In this document: positions 12,701-24,469 of the stretch, one piece after another
Layout of the letters: each line of letters opens with the position of its first letter
Numbering within the stretch: position 1 is the stretch's first letter
Translations under genes and position numbers: made by a program
DNA from: Tremella fuciformis
Taxonomy: Eukaryota > Basidiomycota > Tremellomycetes > Tremellales > Tremellaceae
DNA: 64,000 nucleotides
Direction of reading: 5' to 3'
NCBI GenBank assembly: GCA_032768795.1
Contig: CP136492.1
Coordinates: 1,364,001 to 1,428,000, forward strand
Notes under the pieces: generated by a model
Databases searched by the model: none
The model's input: the letters and a program-made list of their open reading frames with translations, nothing else
What the model was told of the DNA's origin: nothing

Positions 12701-13301
12701 GTCCGCCCAACCCGAGCTGCTCCAGCAGACGACTGTTCCAACGGACCTGGAAGCAATGTTCAACACATCCGACTACTTCGACCTCTCTACACTCGACACG
12801 CCGGTCGCATCCTCCTCGACTCAGCTCCCAATGACAACCACACCTGGTCGTTCGGGCACGTCAGGATTGTCAGGGTTCAACTCAGGCATGACGCCGATGA
12901 GTGGGAATACGCATGGCATCAATGGTCTCACAAACGGTATGAACGGTACCCTGGGACTGAACGGATTCGGCGGCTTGACAGGCCTGGACGGGTTGGGCGG
13001 GCTGGGCGAGGCCAGTGCACCGTTCGACCGACTTGAGACTTTGACACCCGATCAACCGCTCGGCATGGACTACATCCAAGGGGACGGCAGCTTCGACATG
13101 GGATTGGACATGGCAAACGGCCAGTCTGGTAATGGTGCTTTGGGTGACCCTCCCCACAGCAATGGTTTCTCCACCCAGAATGGGGCGGCGCAACCACAAG
13201 GCTTGTCAGCGGCAACGATCCTCAGCCTGTTGGAAGAGGGCAGTTTCGACTATGCGAGCATGTTCACGGATCAAGCGCCACTACCGATGGAGGAAGTGTA
13301 A
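9780..13301 (+). CDS. Zn2Cys6 (Gal4-type) fungal transcription factor with fungal_trans domain
   Basis: Six exons (9780-10668, 10724-11514, 11562-12161, 12206-12230, 12274-12477, 12526-13301) give 1094 residues; phases all fit, including a 25-base exon. The DNA-binding cluster is complete: C104, C107, C114, C120, C123, C130 ([12 protein letters not shown]...). The middle carries a fungal-specific transcription factor region ([46 protein letters not shown]). The tail is Gly/Asn/Leu-rich and acidic ([10 protein letters not shown]), typical of activation regions. Architecture resembles xylanolytic activator-type regulators, but target genes cannot be named. Divergent to an MFS transporter. Confidence 0.88.
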
Positions 13302-14058
13302 ATGCCAGTGAGCACAGGAGTAGTAGATCTTTTGACGTTTTTGGCACGAGTATCTTGGCTACGTTACCTTTGTACGATTATGCACTGCAGCTACAATAGC
13401 GAGAGCGGAATAAAGTGTAGAGACTAGTGGCTGGCGCCACCAGATCGCTCCGAGGTTTTTCCCCTGACGCCGAAACATTCTGGACCCTGGACGATCACTA
13501 TTTTTCTCGTCTTTGGGCGGGATCATCAACCATGACGCAACGCTCATGCCGGGTGGAGCGAGAGGAGTGACTATCCCGCTTTGACTGGCATGTGCCTCTG
13601 TTCACGAGCGCTGTGCAGCTCGTCGTGAAGGAGCGCATAGGGGGGTTTTGCTCCCGATTGCACCGCAGCACAAGGGACGGGGCTACTATAGCTGCAGGTC
13701 GCGTCTGAGCGGTGGTAGAGAGGGACCTTCCGGACGGACTGGCAACAAATTGCGTAACAGCCACTGTTCTGGAAATTCTGGAAAGAGCATAGTGAGAAGC
13801 GCAGAGCCACCTGACTAGTTTTAGGAATTAGGTGCCGTGATGATATCATCTGGGCAATCCCTCGGGAGATGCACGGTGTACAGTGACGCTGTGGGAGAGC
13901 CGCCCCGCCCAGTGATGCTGGAATGAAAGGGCGAGGTACGAGCAGAGCAAGTGGGCACGGGGGCAGCAATATAAACCGTGTGCCGCTGCACACGCCCCGC
14001 CTCGTATACTTGTCCTCTCCACCAGTCAACGAATTGTGCACTTGACACATACACGAAC
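13302..14058. promoter_or_regulatory. Intergenic with TATA-like element upstream of the small Ser-rich gene
   Basis: 757 bases without a credible gene. About 85 bases before the downstream ATG stands AATATAAACC (near 13969), followed by GTGCCGCTGCACAC, a short imperfect palindrome. Open frames on the minus strand here have no splice-consistent or family support. Confidence 0.45.
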
Positions 14059-14646
14059 ATGACCAACATCACTGCCTCACCTACGCCGCTGACAGGCGCC
14101 AACTTGAAGAAGCAGGATGGGATGAACGGTGAGTCTGCTTCCGCGCATGGTGGACCACTGTCCGCACGCGCGGCAACGGGCGAACATGTTTAGCACAAGA
14201 GTCGTGAAGACGAGCTGATTGCAGGCCATTCGAACCTCGACAGGAAGAAGCGGCAGTACTCGACGAGCATCTACGAGTATACAAAGTCGATGTGGGAGGA
14301 CGTGCGCTCGGACATTGAGTGAGTGGGCGTCGTCAACCCACCCGGCAGTACCTCCTTACGCTTCTTTCCTCCTCTTTGACGAAGCAGACCACTTGCGTCA
14401 CCCTGGCTGCGAATGCAGTGGCTGACCGACAGACGCCGCGCTTCGCAGTCGACATACTCCCTCGACTCGAGCAGCACGTCCGGCACCTCGTCCTCCGACC
14501 TCGCGTCTCTGCAGCGCACCGCCAGCCTCGCACGGCAGGTTGATGCGGGCTCTCGGAACAACAGCACCAATACCAGCACAGCCCAGCGGTCGGACAGCAC
14601 GGGCGAGGTCGCCGGCACCGTCGGCGCCGTCCCCGCCATCCACTAG
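14059..14646 (+). CDS. Small Ser/Thr-rich protein, unknown function
   Basis: Three exons (14059-14128, 14225-14318, 14433-14646) encode 125 residues; both introns have GTGAGT donors and the second has a CTGAC branch site. N-terminal half: MTNITASPTPLTGANLKK, then DRKKRQYSTSIYEYTKSMW, a basic-aromatic amphipathic stretch; C-terminal half is Ser/Thr/Ala-rich and probably disordered (QSTYSLDSSSTSGTSSSDL). No signal peptide or membrane segment. The TATA-like upstream element is unusual in this window and may mean inducible expression. Family not recognised. Confidence 0.6.
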
Positions 14647-15132
14647 ACCCTTCCCGCACTCGCTCCACACAACACATATCACTTGCGCGTGTGGCGCCAG
14701 ACTGCGCCAATGTATTCTAGCATACCGCCTCCATGTTCGGGCGAAGACCTATGTAGCGATAGTTGATCCGTTCTCGTTACCATGTACAACACATCAGACC
14801 TATGCATCGTCCTAGACGCCAGCTCCACTGGCATATGTCGCACACGCCTATCAACCGCCGAGCTCAGCCGGCTGCCTAGGTGCCTATATTTTCCGGCGGC
14901 AAACGCGCCAGCAGCCTAGTCGGCCGATCCCATGATGGTCCCATCAACCATCACTCACAGCGTCTTTCTTCCTTTCATTGCTACTTGTGACCTTGCCACC
15001 CGATAGGATCGTCATTCCAAGGTGCTCAAAAGTGTACTGGATGTCGCCCGACGCCTTTGGGCGCCGGACGAAGCCCTGAACAATCTGCCCGAAGGGGCTA
15101 CTCAGCACGGTCTCGGTTCGACCACTGCAGCG
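14647..15132. promoter_or_regulatory. Intergenic, promoter of the demethylase-folate synthase gene
   Basis: 486 bases. Contains GCCTATATTTTCC near 14880 and CT-rich tracts near 14965 before the gene. Part of the right end (15022-15132) is open in the gene's frame but lacks an ATG, so it is taken as 5' leader. No RNA gene or repeat seen. Confidence 0.4.
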
Positions 15133-18100
15133 ATGGACGAGCTTGTTGTACCCCCAGAAACGCGCAGTGTCGCAGGAGGATCCTCGTCTGGCTCGCCATC
15201 GTCAGCAAGCGGGCCTCGTACTCCTCCGACCCCTCAGCCGCATCCTGCTTCCCCGACAACTCGTTTGAAGCGGAAAGCAGAGGACGTTGTCCCACTCGTC
15301 GACTCTGACGAGCATGAGACCGCTTCTCCTGCCCAGGAGGCGACTGTCGTCCCGCCGCCCAAGCCGAGATACCTTCAGCCTGCAGAATTGTCAGCTCTTG
15401 CCACACTCGATTGGAGATGCAAGCTGACCATCAGCTATCCCTTGAACAACGGGTCAACGATCACCAGTCGTGCGGCCGGCCCATGGGCCCGACCCGCGGA
15501 GGAGGAGCTGTCCCCGGAGGACGACCCAGATGCACACCGCGGGATACCGATCTTTCGGCCTAGCATGGAGGAGTTCAAGGTCAGCTCTCCTCCTCCAGGG
15601 ATGTAAAGCTGACATTTAGGACTTTGAGGGCTATGTCGAGCGAACGACTCCGTGGGGCGCTCGATCCGGCATCATCAAGATCATCCCTCCTCCTGAGTGG
15701 ACCGCCTCTCTTCCCCGCATCCCAAACCAGGCGCTTAATAACATATCTATATCTTCCCCAATACAGCAAACGATCCAAGGCTCTGGCGGCCTGTTTCGTG
15801 TCGTCAACGTCGAACGAAACAAGAACCGCCCGTTGACCGTCAAGGAGTGGTATGAGAAGTGCCAGTCGGAGAAGTTCGCTGGACCGGGACCGAAAGATAC
15901 GGACAGGAGCAGGGACAGGGATTTGGAAGCTTCCAAGAAGGCGAGAGCTGCGCAGCTTGAGGAGAGAAGGCGGAAACGAGAAGAACGGAGAAATGAAGCC
16001 GCCCGGAGGAGAGCTAAGAAAGAGGCAAAAGATGTTAAGATTGAAGAGGAGGGAACCTTTCCAGAGGCAGGCCCCTCGTCCTTCAGGACTTCACCTGAGC
16101 CCCAGGGCGTCGCAGACGAACACTTCGCGGACGGCGAGGACGACCTGCAGGTTCTGAAAGAGGAGAACATCCTCCCGGCATCGCAGCAGACGGAGGGGGA
16201 ATCCGGACCGTCTCACTCGAGGAGACCGCCGACGGCGGCCATGATGGAGCAACGACGGCAAACGGAGGCGCCATGGTACGAGACCTTTGATCCGTGGTCA
16301 GGATGGTTGCCAAGGGATACCTCGCCGTCCGACTACACCCCGGAAGCTTGTCATGAGATGGACAAGAAGTTCTGGAGGAAGATTGCAAGTGAAGGAGAAT
16401 CTAGCTGGTACGGCGCAGACTTGCAAGGTGAGCACACAACGTCATGTACGGGCAAGCGAGAGTATGCCCTTACTGGCAGGATCTCTCTTTCAAAACCAAG
16501 ATACGCCTTGGAATGTCTCGAACCTGCCAAACCTCCTCAACCGATGTCGCTTGACCAAAAAGCTGCCTGGTGTCAATACGCCTTACTTGTATTTCGGGAT
16601 GTGGGGTGCGACATTCGCCTACCATGTTGAGGATATGGACTTGTTCTCCATCAACTACATTCACTTTGGAGCGCCAAAGTTTTGGTATGCGATTCCCCAG
16701 GCGCAAGCGGAGAAGTTTGAAAGGACTATCGCACGTCAGTGTCAGCGGTGGACTGGACATTGTTGAGCTAAAATACTAGAATACTTCCCCTTGGAAGCCA
16801 AGTCTTGCGATCAATTTCTACGACATAAAGCTTTTACGATCTCACCCACTCGTCTGGCAGAACATCAGATACGCGTCAACATGCTTGTCCAGCATCAGAA
16901 CGAGTTTGTTATCACATTTCCCCGCGGGTATCACGCGGGATTCAACATGGGGTTCAATTGCGCCGAAAGTATCAACTTTGCTCTCGACAGTTGGATTGAG
17001 CTCGGCAGAAGGGCAAAGGTTTGCGATTGTGTGTCTCACAGGTATGTCCTCAGGAAACCTATTCTGCCACGTACCTAATGGGCTAGCGTGCGGATCAATG
17101 TCGACGAGATGTTAGCGGCTGAGGACGAGCTGGTCGAGGCGATTACGGAGGAAAGGCGCACCAAAAAGCGGAAGAGCAGGGCCGGAGAGGGTCGTTCAAT
17201 GGCGGCCAAACGCGAACCTCGAGACATCTCTGCAGACGGAGATGTTGCCATGGCCAATGCTCTTGAGAACGGAGGAACGCCCGAACGCCCAGGATTCCCC
17301 ATCAACGGCATGGACAAGCCGAAGAAGGTCACGCCAATCAGCAAGACAACCCGCAAATTGACAATCAAGGTCGAGCCGGTCTCTTACCCCTGCCTATTCT
17401 GCCCATCTGTTGAGGCTGAAGGCTTGACTGTAGTCGACGGAGCAGGCGAGGCTGTTCAGGCCCGTTCGAAGTCCCGCCAGCCAGGTCTCTTTGCTCATCA
17501 TTCCTGCGCAGTGGCAATACCTGAGGTGGGTTTGGATGACAAGGAGATCAATGGCGTCAAGGTCCCTGTGGTTGTGAATGTGGACGCCATCCCATCTGAT
17601 CGGTGGAACCTGGTCAGTCTTTTCGACAAGCACCCGGTGGCTGAGTTGACGTCAGAAATGCGTTATCTGCAAGGACAAGAAGCTTGCTGCTACCGGTGCC
17701 AAGATACAGTGCACTAAAGGCAAATGCCCCCGAGCGTTCCATGTCTCGTGCGCGCGCAACAGCGACGAGGTCAAACTGGAGGTTTTCCAAGTCCAGGATT
17801 GGCAGCCCTTGGCTATTCCGGAAGATGCGCCAGAGGGAACTCAGCCAGAGGTCATTCAGGTCGAATCGATTCGCGTCAACTGCCTCTGTCCTACACACAA
17901 CCCGGATATCATAAGCATCAAACGGCGCAAAGCAGAAGAGGCGCTCAAGGCAAATGTCCTGGCACTTTTGCCTGGGTCGAGGATCAAGCTCAAGGCATTT
18001 GGAAGCTGGTACGAAGCCACGCTTCTGGGCATCGACGAAGGCAATAAATCTGTCGAGGTTGTGGGTGTGAGCGGTCTGAAGACCATTGAGCCTTGGTCGC

Positions 18101-20217
18101 GGATCGAGTTCAGAGATCGAGAACCTGTCAAATTGTTGGAGAACGAGTACGCGAGGGTTCACACCCATACACGACGACCGACTGGTCCAACACCCGAGAA
18201 CACGATGCCGGGCCGGGCACCATTGCAAACGAGCGTTGAGCACCCATCGGCAGTGCAACAAGCTGCTCCGGCACATCGCACTCACCCTCCGCCTTTTGAC
18301 ACAAATGGGCACCGTCCGACCCCGCCATATCCACGATATCAGCCGCAACATATGATCGCGCCGCCGGCTTGGGCACCTGCGTCTAGTGGTAGTCATCCAA
18401 ACTACGTGTATCCGTCATATCCGCCTCCGCCCCCGGAATGGCAACATCGAGGCAACGTCCAATACATCCTCAACCATCAGTCACAGCCGCCAATCGATAC
18501 AAGGGTCCTGATATGTGATGCTCCGCCTCAGCTTCAACCGCATCGATCGATGCCAGGGCCAAGTCGCTATGCAAACCAGTATCCCAGCCCCTCGATCATG
18601 CACCCAATGCCAGCAGGCGTTGCCAGGCACAATCTCGTCGCTCAAGGTCAAGTGACGGCCTCTCCCGGGCACCCCGCAGCTTATACCTCATACGTGCCTT
18701 CCGGAGCGCAAGGGGATCACCGTCAAACGATCATGTCTGCTGGGCCGGGACCTTTGCCACCGCCCCCAGCACCGCCAGCGGCCGCCGGCAAGGGCCAGAT
18801 CAGCCTTGGACTTCAGAGGATGCAGGCAATTATGCGATTCCTACCTGACCTCGCGGTACCAGTCATACATCTGGCTGGCACCAACGGGAAGGGCTCTGTG
18901 TCTGCTATGCTTGAATCCGCCCTTTTGCGCTCCGGATTACGAGTGGGCCGATACAATTCGCCGCATCTGATCACGCCACGAGATGCCATACGGGTAAACG
19001 GCCGACCTCCGGCTGAGGAACATTACGCGATGGCTCTGCGCTACGTTTCAGGGCAATGTCGGCTCATCCTCGCGGAGCCCACTCCATTCGAGCTCGCAAC
19101 CGCGACGGCTCTACACCTGCTCAACACGGTCAGCCCGTCCCTCCAGGTGTTGATCGTTGAGTGTGGTATGGGCGGCGCACAAGATGCGACAAACATCATT
19201 CCGTCGCACCTGAAGATTGCCTGCGGCTTAACGTCGGTCGGGATGGACCACATGTCCTTCCTGGGTTCGACCATTGAAGCCATTGCGACCGAAAAGTCGC
19301 AGATCAGTGTCGAGGGCTGCCTCTTCTTCATAGCGCCGCAATCTCACGAGAATGCCGCCACTACCGCGCAGCGCGTCGCTCTCTCTCGGAAGGCGAGAGT
19401 TTTGCGTACCAACCCAGCCATCGTAACGGCTTTCACGGCGAATGGGAACCGATTGGCACTCACGAAATGCCCCGGGCTGCCTTCTTCCTCTTCGAAGTCT
19501 GATGTCCTGGCCCATGAGATTACAACGGAACTTCCGCTTCCTGGCGACCATCAACTTGGCAATCTGGCTTTGGCTGTGTCAATCCTGCACGCGATACGAT
19601 CAGACGTGCGTGCGACGTTCATTCAGCCGGATCTTGCCAATATCACCACCAACTCGATATGTGCTGGCGTGGCGTCGACCGTCTGGGAAGGGAGGTGTTC
19701 TTGCTTACGCATCCCCACGGCAAGCGCAGGTGGGCAAGGAATGTCAATACTGGTTGATGGAGCGCATAATGCCGACTCGGCCAAAGCCCTGCGGCAGTAC
19801 ATCGATTCGCTTCCGGCTCGACAGCAAGGGGACGTGTCGCCTGTCACCTTCATCCTAGGACTGTCGGCCTCGAAAGACAAGACGCCCGAGAGCGTTCTGC
19901 AACCCCTGCTGCGAGCTGGGGACCATGTCATTGCAACAACCTTCTCCCCGGTCGAAGGCATGCTTTGGGTCTCGCCCATTGACCCGGATACCGTCGTACA
20001 ATCGGCTCAGGCCATCGTAGGGGTCAAGGGAAATGTGCTTGCGGCGACAGATGTGGCGGATGCTTTGCGACGAGCAAATGCCGGCAGTCGATTGACAGTG
20101 GTCTGCGGCAGCCTTTATCTTGTGGCTGATCTCTACCGCCTGTTCCCTCCAGACAGTCTGAGGCCAAACGAGTTTATACCGAGGAGAGACGCAACGGCAC
20201 AGTTATGCCCGAGGTAG
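15133..20217 (+). CDS. JmjN-JmjC-ePHD histone demethylase fused in frame to dihydrofolate synthase
   Basis: Six exons (15133-15579, 15620-16427, 16480-16734, 16780-17041, 17087-17612, 17656-20217) give 1619 residues. JmjN about 136-175 (IPIFRPSMEEFKDFEGYV). JmjC: Fe ligands H467 and E469 in AYHVEDMD and H555 in GYHAGFN, 2-oxoglutarate lysine K485 in FGAPKFWY, so catalysis looks intact; KDM4/Rph1-type enzymes demethylate H3K9/K36. An extended PHD follows (YPCLFC..., then KCVICKDKKLAATGAKIQC joined by a 43-base intron) and a Tudor-like stretch (GSRIKLKAFGSWYEATL). A Pro/Tyr/His-rich linker leads without stop or splice signal into the folate enzyme (from about residue 1145). An in-frame ATG at 18733 could start that half separately. 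Demethylase confidence is high; co-translation of both halves is the open point. Confidence 0.85.
18790..20217 (+). other. Dihydrofolate synthase / folylpolyglutamate synthase domain of the fusion
   Basis: About 475 residues, full length compared with yeast Fol3. It opens with ISLGLQRMQAIMRFL, the position where stand-alone enzymes normally have their start Met, then P-loop AGTNGKGSVSAML, omega-loop NSPHLITPRDAIRV, ECGMGGAQDATN, VGMDHMSFLG, EKSQI, LPGDHQLGN, WEGR, VDGAHNADSAKAL and a SPVEGMLWV segment like the GMPW of Fol3. These enzymes ligate glutamate to dihydropteroate or folate using ATP. The family Arg in GGRxDATN is replaced by Ala-Gln. Nearest functional fit is the Fol3 (dihydrofolate synthase) branch rather than Met7. 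Confidence 0.85.
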
Positions 20218-20519
20218 TGGTTCCCCTGTTGTTTTGATATGTCTTGTATCGTCATAGATTTACATTCTTCCAAGCGTCATGTATGTAACGAGGCATTTGG
20301 GTTGCCCCACTTTTCCCCACTCAACGTTGCGTCATGGCTCGTTCGAGGTCCGGCATCGCCACCACTCTGGCGTGTGATCAGCATTGATGCCAGCATGGAG
20401 CAAGCAATGTTGGACGGTCTTCAGTGACATTGCATACCATAGACATCGCATCGACAAACGGCAGGCTACACCAGAAGTCAACATCAAGTCGACCATCTGG
20501 CGATTGAGCCGCTCGAACT
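20218..20519. other. Intergenic
   Basis: 302 bases between two plus-strand genes: 3' UTR of the fusion gene and promoter of the next. Nothing specific recognised. Confidence 0.4.
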
Positions 20520-21474
20520 ATGCCCTCGTGCAGAGTGACTAACCTCACCCCGCACCCACTCAACATCTGCCTGAAGCAGGTCACAGCGCTGCACTTTGAG
20601 AATGCGGTGCAAGGTGGCCAGACTATCAAGCTCCGGGTGAGTGTCCACTTCTTCGCCCATGTCAAGTATGCTAGAGGGCTCTGGGCTGACGCCAGCCGGG
20701 CAAGGTATGGTTCACTCTCGAGGCGCTCGTGGACGACGGGACCAAAAAGACACGGTACTCTGTCCTCAAGTCGGCGGCGACCATAGCCCTTTTGAGCATA
20801 GCAGTGGGCGCGGCGGCAGCTACGGCCGGAGCGGCGCTGCTACCTGAAGCTGTGGCATTGGAGACGGTGAGCAATACATGGCTACACACTTAGAGTAGTG
20901 CGCTGAGGGCAGGTGGCGGCGGCATCGGTGGCGGGCGGATACCTGGCCAAAGGACTGACAGCGACGAAGGGCGCGCTGATCTCACACTCCGGGACCATCG
21001 CCAAGCTGTGTACGCTCCAGACTACTTGACTGGCAAGTCGCCGCTGACGCCACAGCGTCGGTCGCGCTGCCCAAAGCCATCGACCGCCTCTCGGCGGAGA
21101 TAGGAGGCCTCACCGCCCTGCAGCGCGAGGTGCTCAGCATCGTCGCGTCCCCAACGCTGTCTTCGGACGTGCGGCACAGGGCCTCTGGCCTCTTGCGCCA
21201 GCTGCACCAGGCCTACTCGTCCGACAAAGCCAAGCATGGCGCCGATCCCAGCGCGCAGCTCGTGCCGCTCGACGAGGGGCAGGCGGCCAAGCTGGAGAAG
21301 GAGGTGGAGATGGGCGAGGTGGACGACCGGGTGGAGAGCCGCGCGATACGCACGGGAGAGGTCTTGCGCGTGCATGGGATCTACATGAAGAAGCGGCGCG
21401 AGTTTGAGGTGCGCGTCGGAGAGGGCGGGCGGCTGGAGCTGTGGGACAAGCTTGACAAGAGGCAGGTGACATGA
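20520..21474 (+). CDS. Fungal protein of unknown function with Ala-rich hydrophobic core
   Basis: Four exons (20520-20636, 20705-20866, 20913-21009, 21056-21474) encode 264 residues, phases consistent. The N terminus (VTNLTPHPLNICLKQVTALH, then NAVQGGQTIKL and VWFTLEALVDDG) reads like a small beta-rich domain. Residues about 60-110 are Ala/Gly-rich hydrophobic (TIALLSIAVGAAAATAGAALL) and could insert in a membrane. The C-terminal half is helical and charged, ending in RREFEVRVGEGGRLELWDK. I have a vague memory of similar orphan proteins in basidiomycetes but cannot assign a family or role. Confidence 0.7.
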
Positions 21475-21693
21475 GGGCCAGACAACGCTTGTCTGCTGCA
21501 AGAGATGAGGAGGAGGTCATTTGCACATGTCGTCCTGTTGTAGATACATACATGCATGTTGTCAGCACAGGCCGATGCGACCGGCCTGGCATCGGGCGAG
21601 ATACGCCCAACTCGAGCGACCAGCGCAGTCCCGATTAGATTGACTCATCGATTCTACATCTACTTTTGATCGTCAGCCAACCCTTGCAGCGCG

Positions 21694-24278
21694 ATGTGGG
21701 GCCGTGCGAGCGTCAGCAGAGCGCTGAGCCGCCGCAAGCATGGTTTGCGCGGTGTGACCACCCTCGCCGCAGCCCGGCAAGCCTGGGTCCGCCCCTCCGT
21801 ATGCTAGCGATAACGACGAGCTGAGAGACAGGGCGGCCGCCTGGTGCTCTCGGACGAAGTCGAGCATGCGCTCGCACACCGGCTCCCCATCATCGCGCTG
21901 GAGAGCACGATCATCTCGCACGGCATGCCACAGCCGACCAACCTCGACACGGCCCTCTCCGTGGAGAACATCATCCGCTCGGCTGGCGTGACCCCCGCGA
22001 CGATAGCGCTGCTCGACGGCCACGTGCACGTCGGCCTCTCTCGAGCGCAGCTAGAGCGTCTGGCTGACCTCACTGTGCAGGGGACCGTCAAGGTGTCCCG
22101 CCGGGACTTGGCGCCCGTCCTCGCGCAACGCCTGACGGGCGGCACGACCGTCGCGGGCACCATGGTCGTCGCGCACAGCGTGGGCATCGGCATGTTCGTC
22201 ACGGGCGGGATTGGCGGCGTGCACCGCGGCGCGGAGCAGAGCCTCGATGTGTCAGCGGACCTGACCGAGCTGGGACGCACGCCTGTCGCCGTCGTGTGCG
22301 CGGGCGCGAAGAGCATACTCGACATTCCCAAGACGCTCGAGTACCTCGAGACGCAAGGCGTGTGCGTGGCGACGTATGCGCCTACGCCTGACTTTCCGGC
22401 GTTCTACTCGCCCAAATCGGGCTTGAAGAGCCCGTGGCATGTACAGGATGCGCCGACGGCCGCGGCACTCATACGTGAGCAGCAAGCTTCCCGGCCAGAC
22501 TTTGAAGCTCACGACCGAAGATACATCTCAGACACTGCCAACGCCCTTGAGTACGCTGCTGGCTGTGCCTATACCTGAGCAGCATGCCGAGGCTGGCTTG
22601 AAAGTTCAAGAGGCAGTGGAGCAGGCTGTGAGGGAATCGATCGAGACGGGCATCGATAAGAGAGGCAAGGAGGTCACGCCTTGGCTTCTCGCACGCGTTG
22701 GACAGTTGACCAGGGGCACCGCTCTCGACCTCAGTGAGCGCTCCCTGTCGAAGCTTTCAATCGGCTCATCTACTGACTCATCCCAGATGTCAAGCTCATC
22801 GAGAACAACGCGAGAGTCGGGGCAGCTATCGCGCTCGAACTACAGCAGCTCCGCGAGCAGAGCACAGAAAATGCATCGAGTGCTCTTTATCGTTCGGCGA
22901 AGCCGGAAGACCTGACACCTATTTCGTCCACTAAACCTGACGATCCGACAACTTCCCCTGGATCCCCGGAGTCTGACTCTGCAAGATCTTTGCCAGCGCC
23001 CTCGGTCCTCGTATTCGGTTCGGCCGCCATCGACATCACTTCGACCTCCCCGACGCCACTTGACCCGCGCACAACTACCCCTGGAGAGATCTTCATATCT
23101 CCCGGCGGAGTAGGTCGCAACATCGCCGAGGCCGCACAGAGGTTGCTCCCGCCAGATGCGGTCCGGCTGGTCAGTGCATTTGGCACAACGCAGGAAAGGA
23201 ACGGGGTCGAGGACCCCGAGGTGCCGGACCCACTTGGTATTCTTTTACAGGCTGAGATGGCCATCTCGGGTTTGCGACTCGATGGGCTGTTCGGTCATCC
23301 TGGCGGACGCACGGCGGCCTGCTCGTTGACACTGGACAAGTCGGACTTGGTTGCGGGCGTGGCAGATATGGGCATCGTCGATGCCCTTACGCCGGACAAG
23401 GTGAGTGGGCTGTCAAGCATGACAGGAAGACGTGCTGTACTGACACGAAGATCACCCTTGCGATTGAGTCGGTCGAGCCGCCGCCCAAGATGGTGGCTTT
23501 CGACTTGAATCTGGCAGCATCGTCTGTCCAAGCGGTCCTTGCCACCTGCCAATCTCGAGGTATTGCCAGTACGTCCCTTCCTCTCAGGGAGTTGTAACAC
23601 TCTGACCATATAGCATTCTGCGACCCTACCTCGACGCCCAAGATCCCGCGGCTCAGTACCGCTCTCAAATCCCTCTTGCCTGCCCAGCCTACCGACCCCC
23701 GCCCACTCACCCACCTCTCGCCCAACATACTAGAGCTCGGGACACTGCAAGAGGCGCTCGTCGAATCGGCCGGCGACGTCGCATGGGAATACATCAACTC
23801 CCTCAACCTGGGGAACGAGTTCCGCCAGGCCGTTGCGCGACTCGCGTCAACCTCCATGGAGCCCGTTGGCCACGCGACCTATTCTCAGTGGACAACGCTG
23901 GGGTGGTTGACGCAGCTTGGCGTGGTACAGCAGGCAGTGTCGCTCTTGCCGTTCGTCGACAACTTGTGGATAAAAGCGGGCCCACTAGGCCTCGTACATG
24001 TCGGCATCGTGCCTCTGTTAAATGGCGCTGCGAGGGCAAGTGGACTGGCATATGCTCTCAGTGGCGCGCATGAGGGGAGGCAGCTGGTCGTCAGGCGCTA
24101 TGCTCCTCCGGTGATCACCGAGGACGAGATTGTCACTACGACCGGGGCGGGCGATACGCTTGTGGGCGGACTCATCGCTGGTTTGGTGGGAGATGAGGGT
24201 GTAAGCCCCGAGGTATGGGTCAAGGCTGCGATGGATGGAGTGGGCAGGACGATGCGGTCCAGGCGCGCGGTGGCATGA
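21694..24278 (+). CDS. Bifunctional pseudouridine-5'-phosphate glycosidase / pseudouridine kinase
   Basis: Six exons (21694-21798, 21832-22474, 22521-22733, 22787-23400, 23451-23568, 23614-24278) encode 785 residues. Residues about 40-330 are the glycosidase (IndA/PsuG type): ALESTIISHGMPQP, GTVKVSRRDL, TGGIGGVHRGAE, VVCAGAKSILDIPKTLEYL. Residues about 440-785 are a PfkB kinase: VFGSAAIDITS at the start and TTGAGDTLVGGLIAG with the catalytic Asp near the end. Together they phosphorylate pseudouridine and split the C-C glycosidic bond, feeding uracil and ribose-5-phosphate back. The first exon is Arg/Ser-rich (MWGRASVSRALSRRKHG), like a mitochondrial presequence. The first intron is only 33 bases. 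The fused order is known for fungi. Confidence 0.9.
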
Positions 24279-24469
24279 GGAAGAAGTCTGAGAGCAGACA
24301 TACACAAAAGCAAAGCATAACTAGACATCACGACGAATCGTTGCATCTGTCCTGTTGTACCATCATCTGCCATATACAGGAGCGGGGCTATTTGGTCAAA
24401 TGAGGGTATGTCACATCGGGCCTGATCCTGCTCGAACACACTGAGCGCTGCTGGAGCATATACGGCATC

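Noticed and set aside
13571..14050. Minus-strand open frame upstream of the small Ser-rich gene
   Set aside because: No domain, no splice support and it covers the TATA-containing promoter of the plus-strand gene.
17614..18396. Minus-strand open frame of 260 codons over the demethylase
   Set aside because: Antisense to the ePHD/Tudor exons; no recognisable domain and a composition expected from an antisense frame in GC-rich DNA.
18660..18800. Reading the demethylase and folate enzyme as two normal adjacent genes
   Set aside because: No stop codon, no splice pair creating one and no intergenic-like stretch separates them; the tail of the first and the head of the second are one frame. Kept as an alternative only through an internal start.
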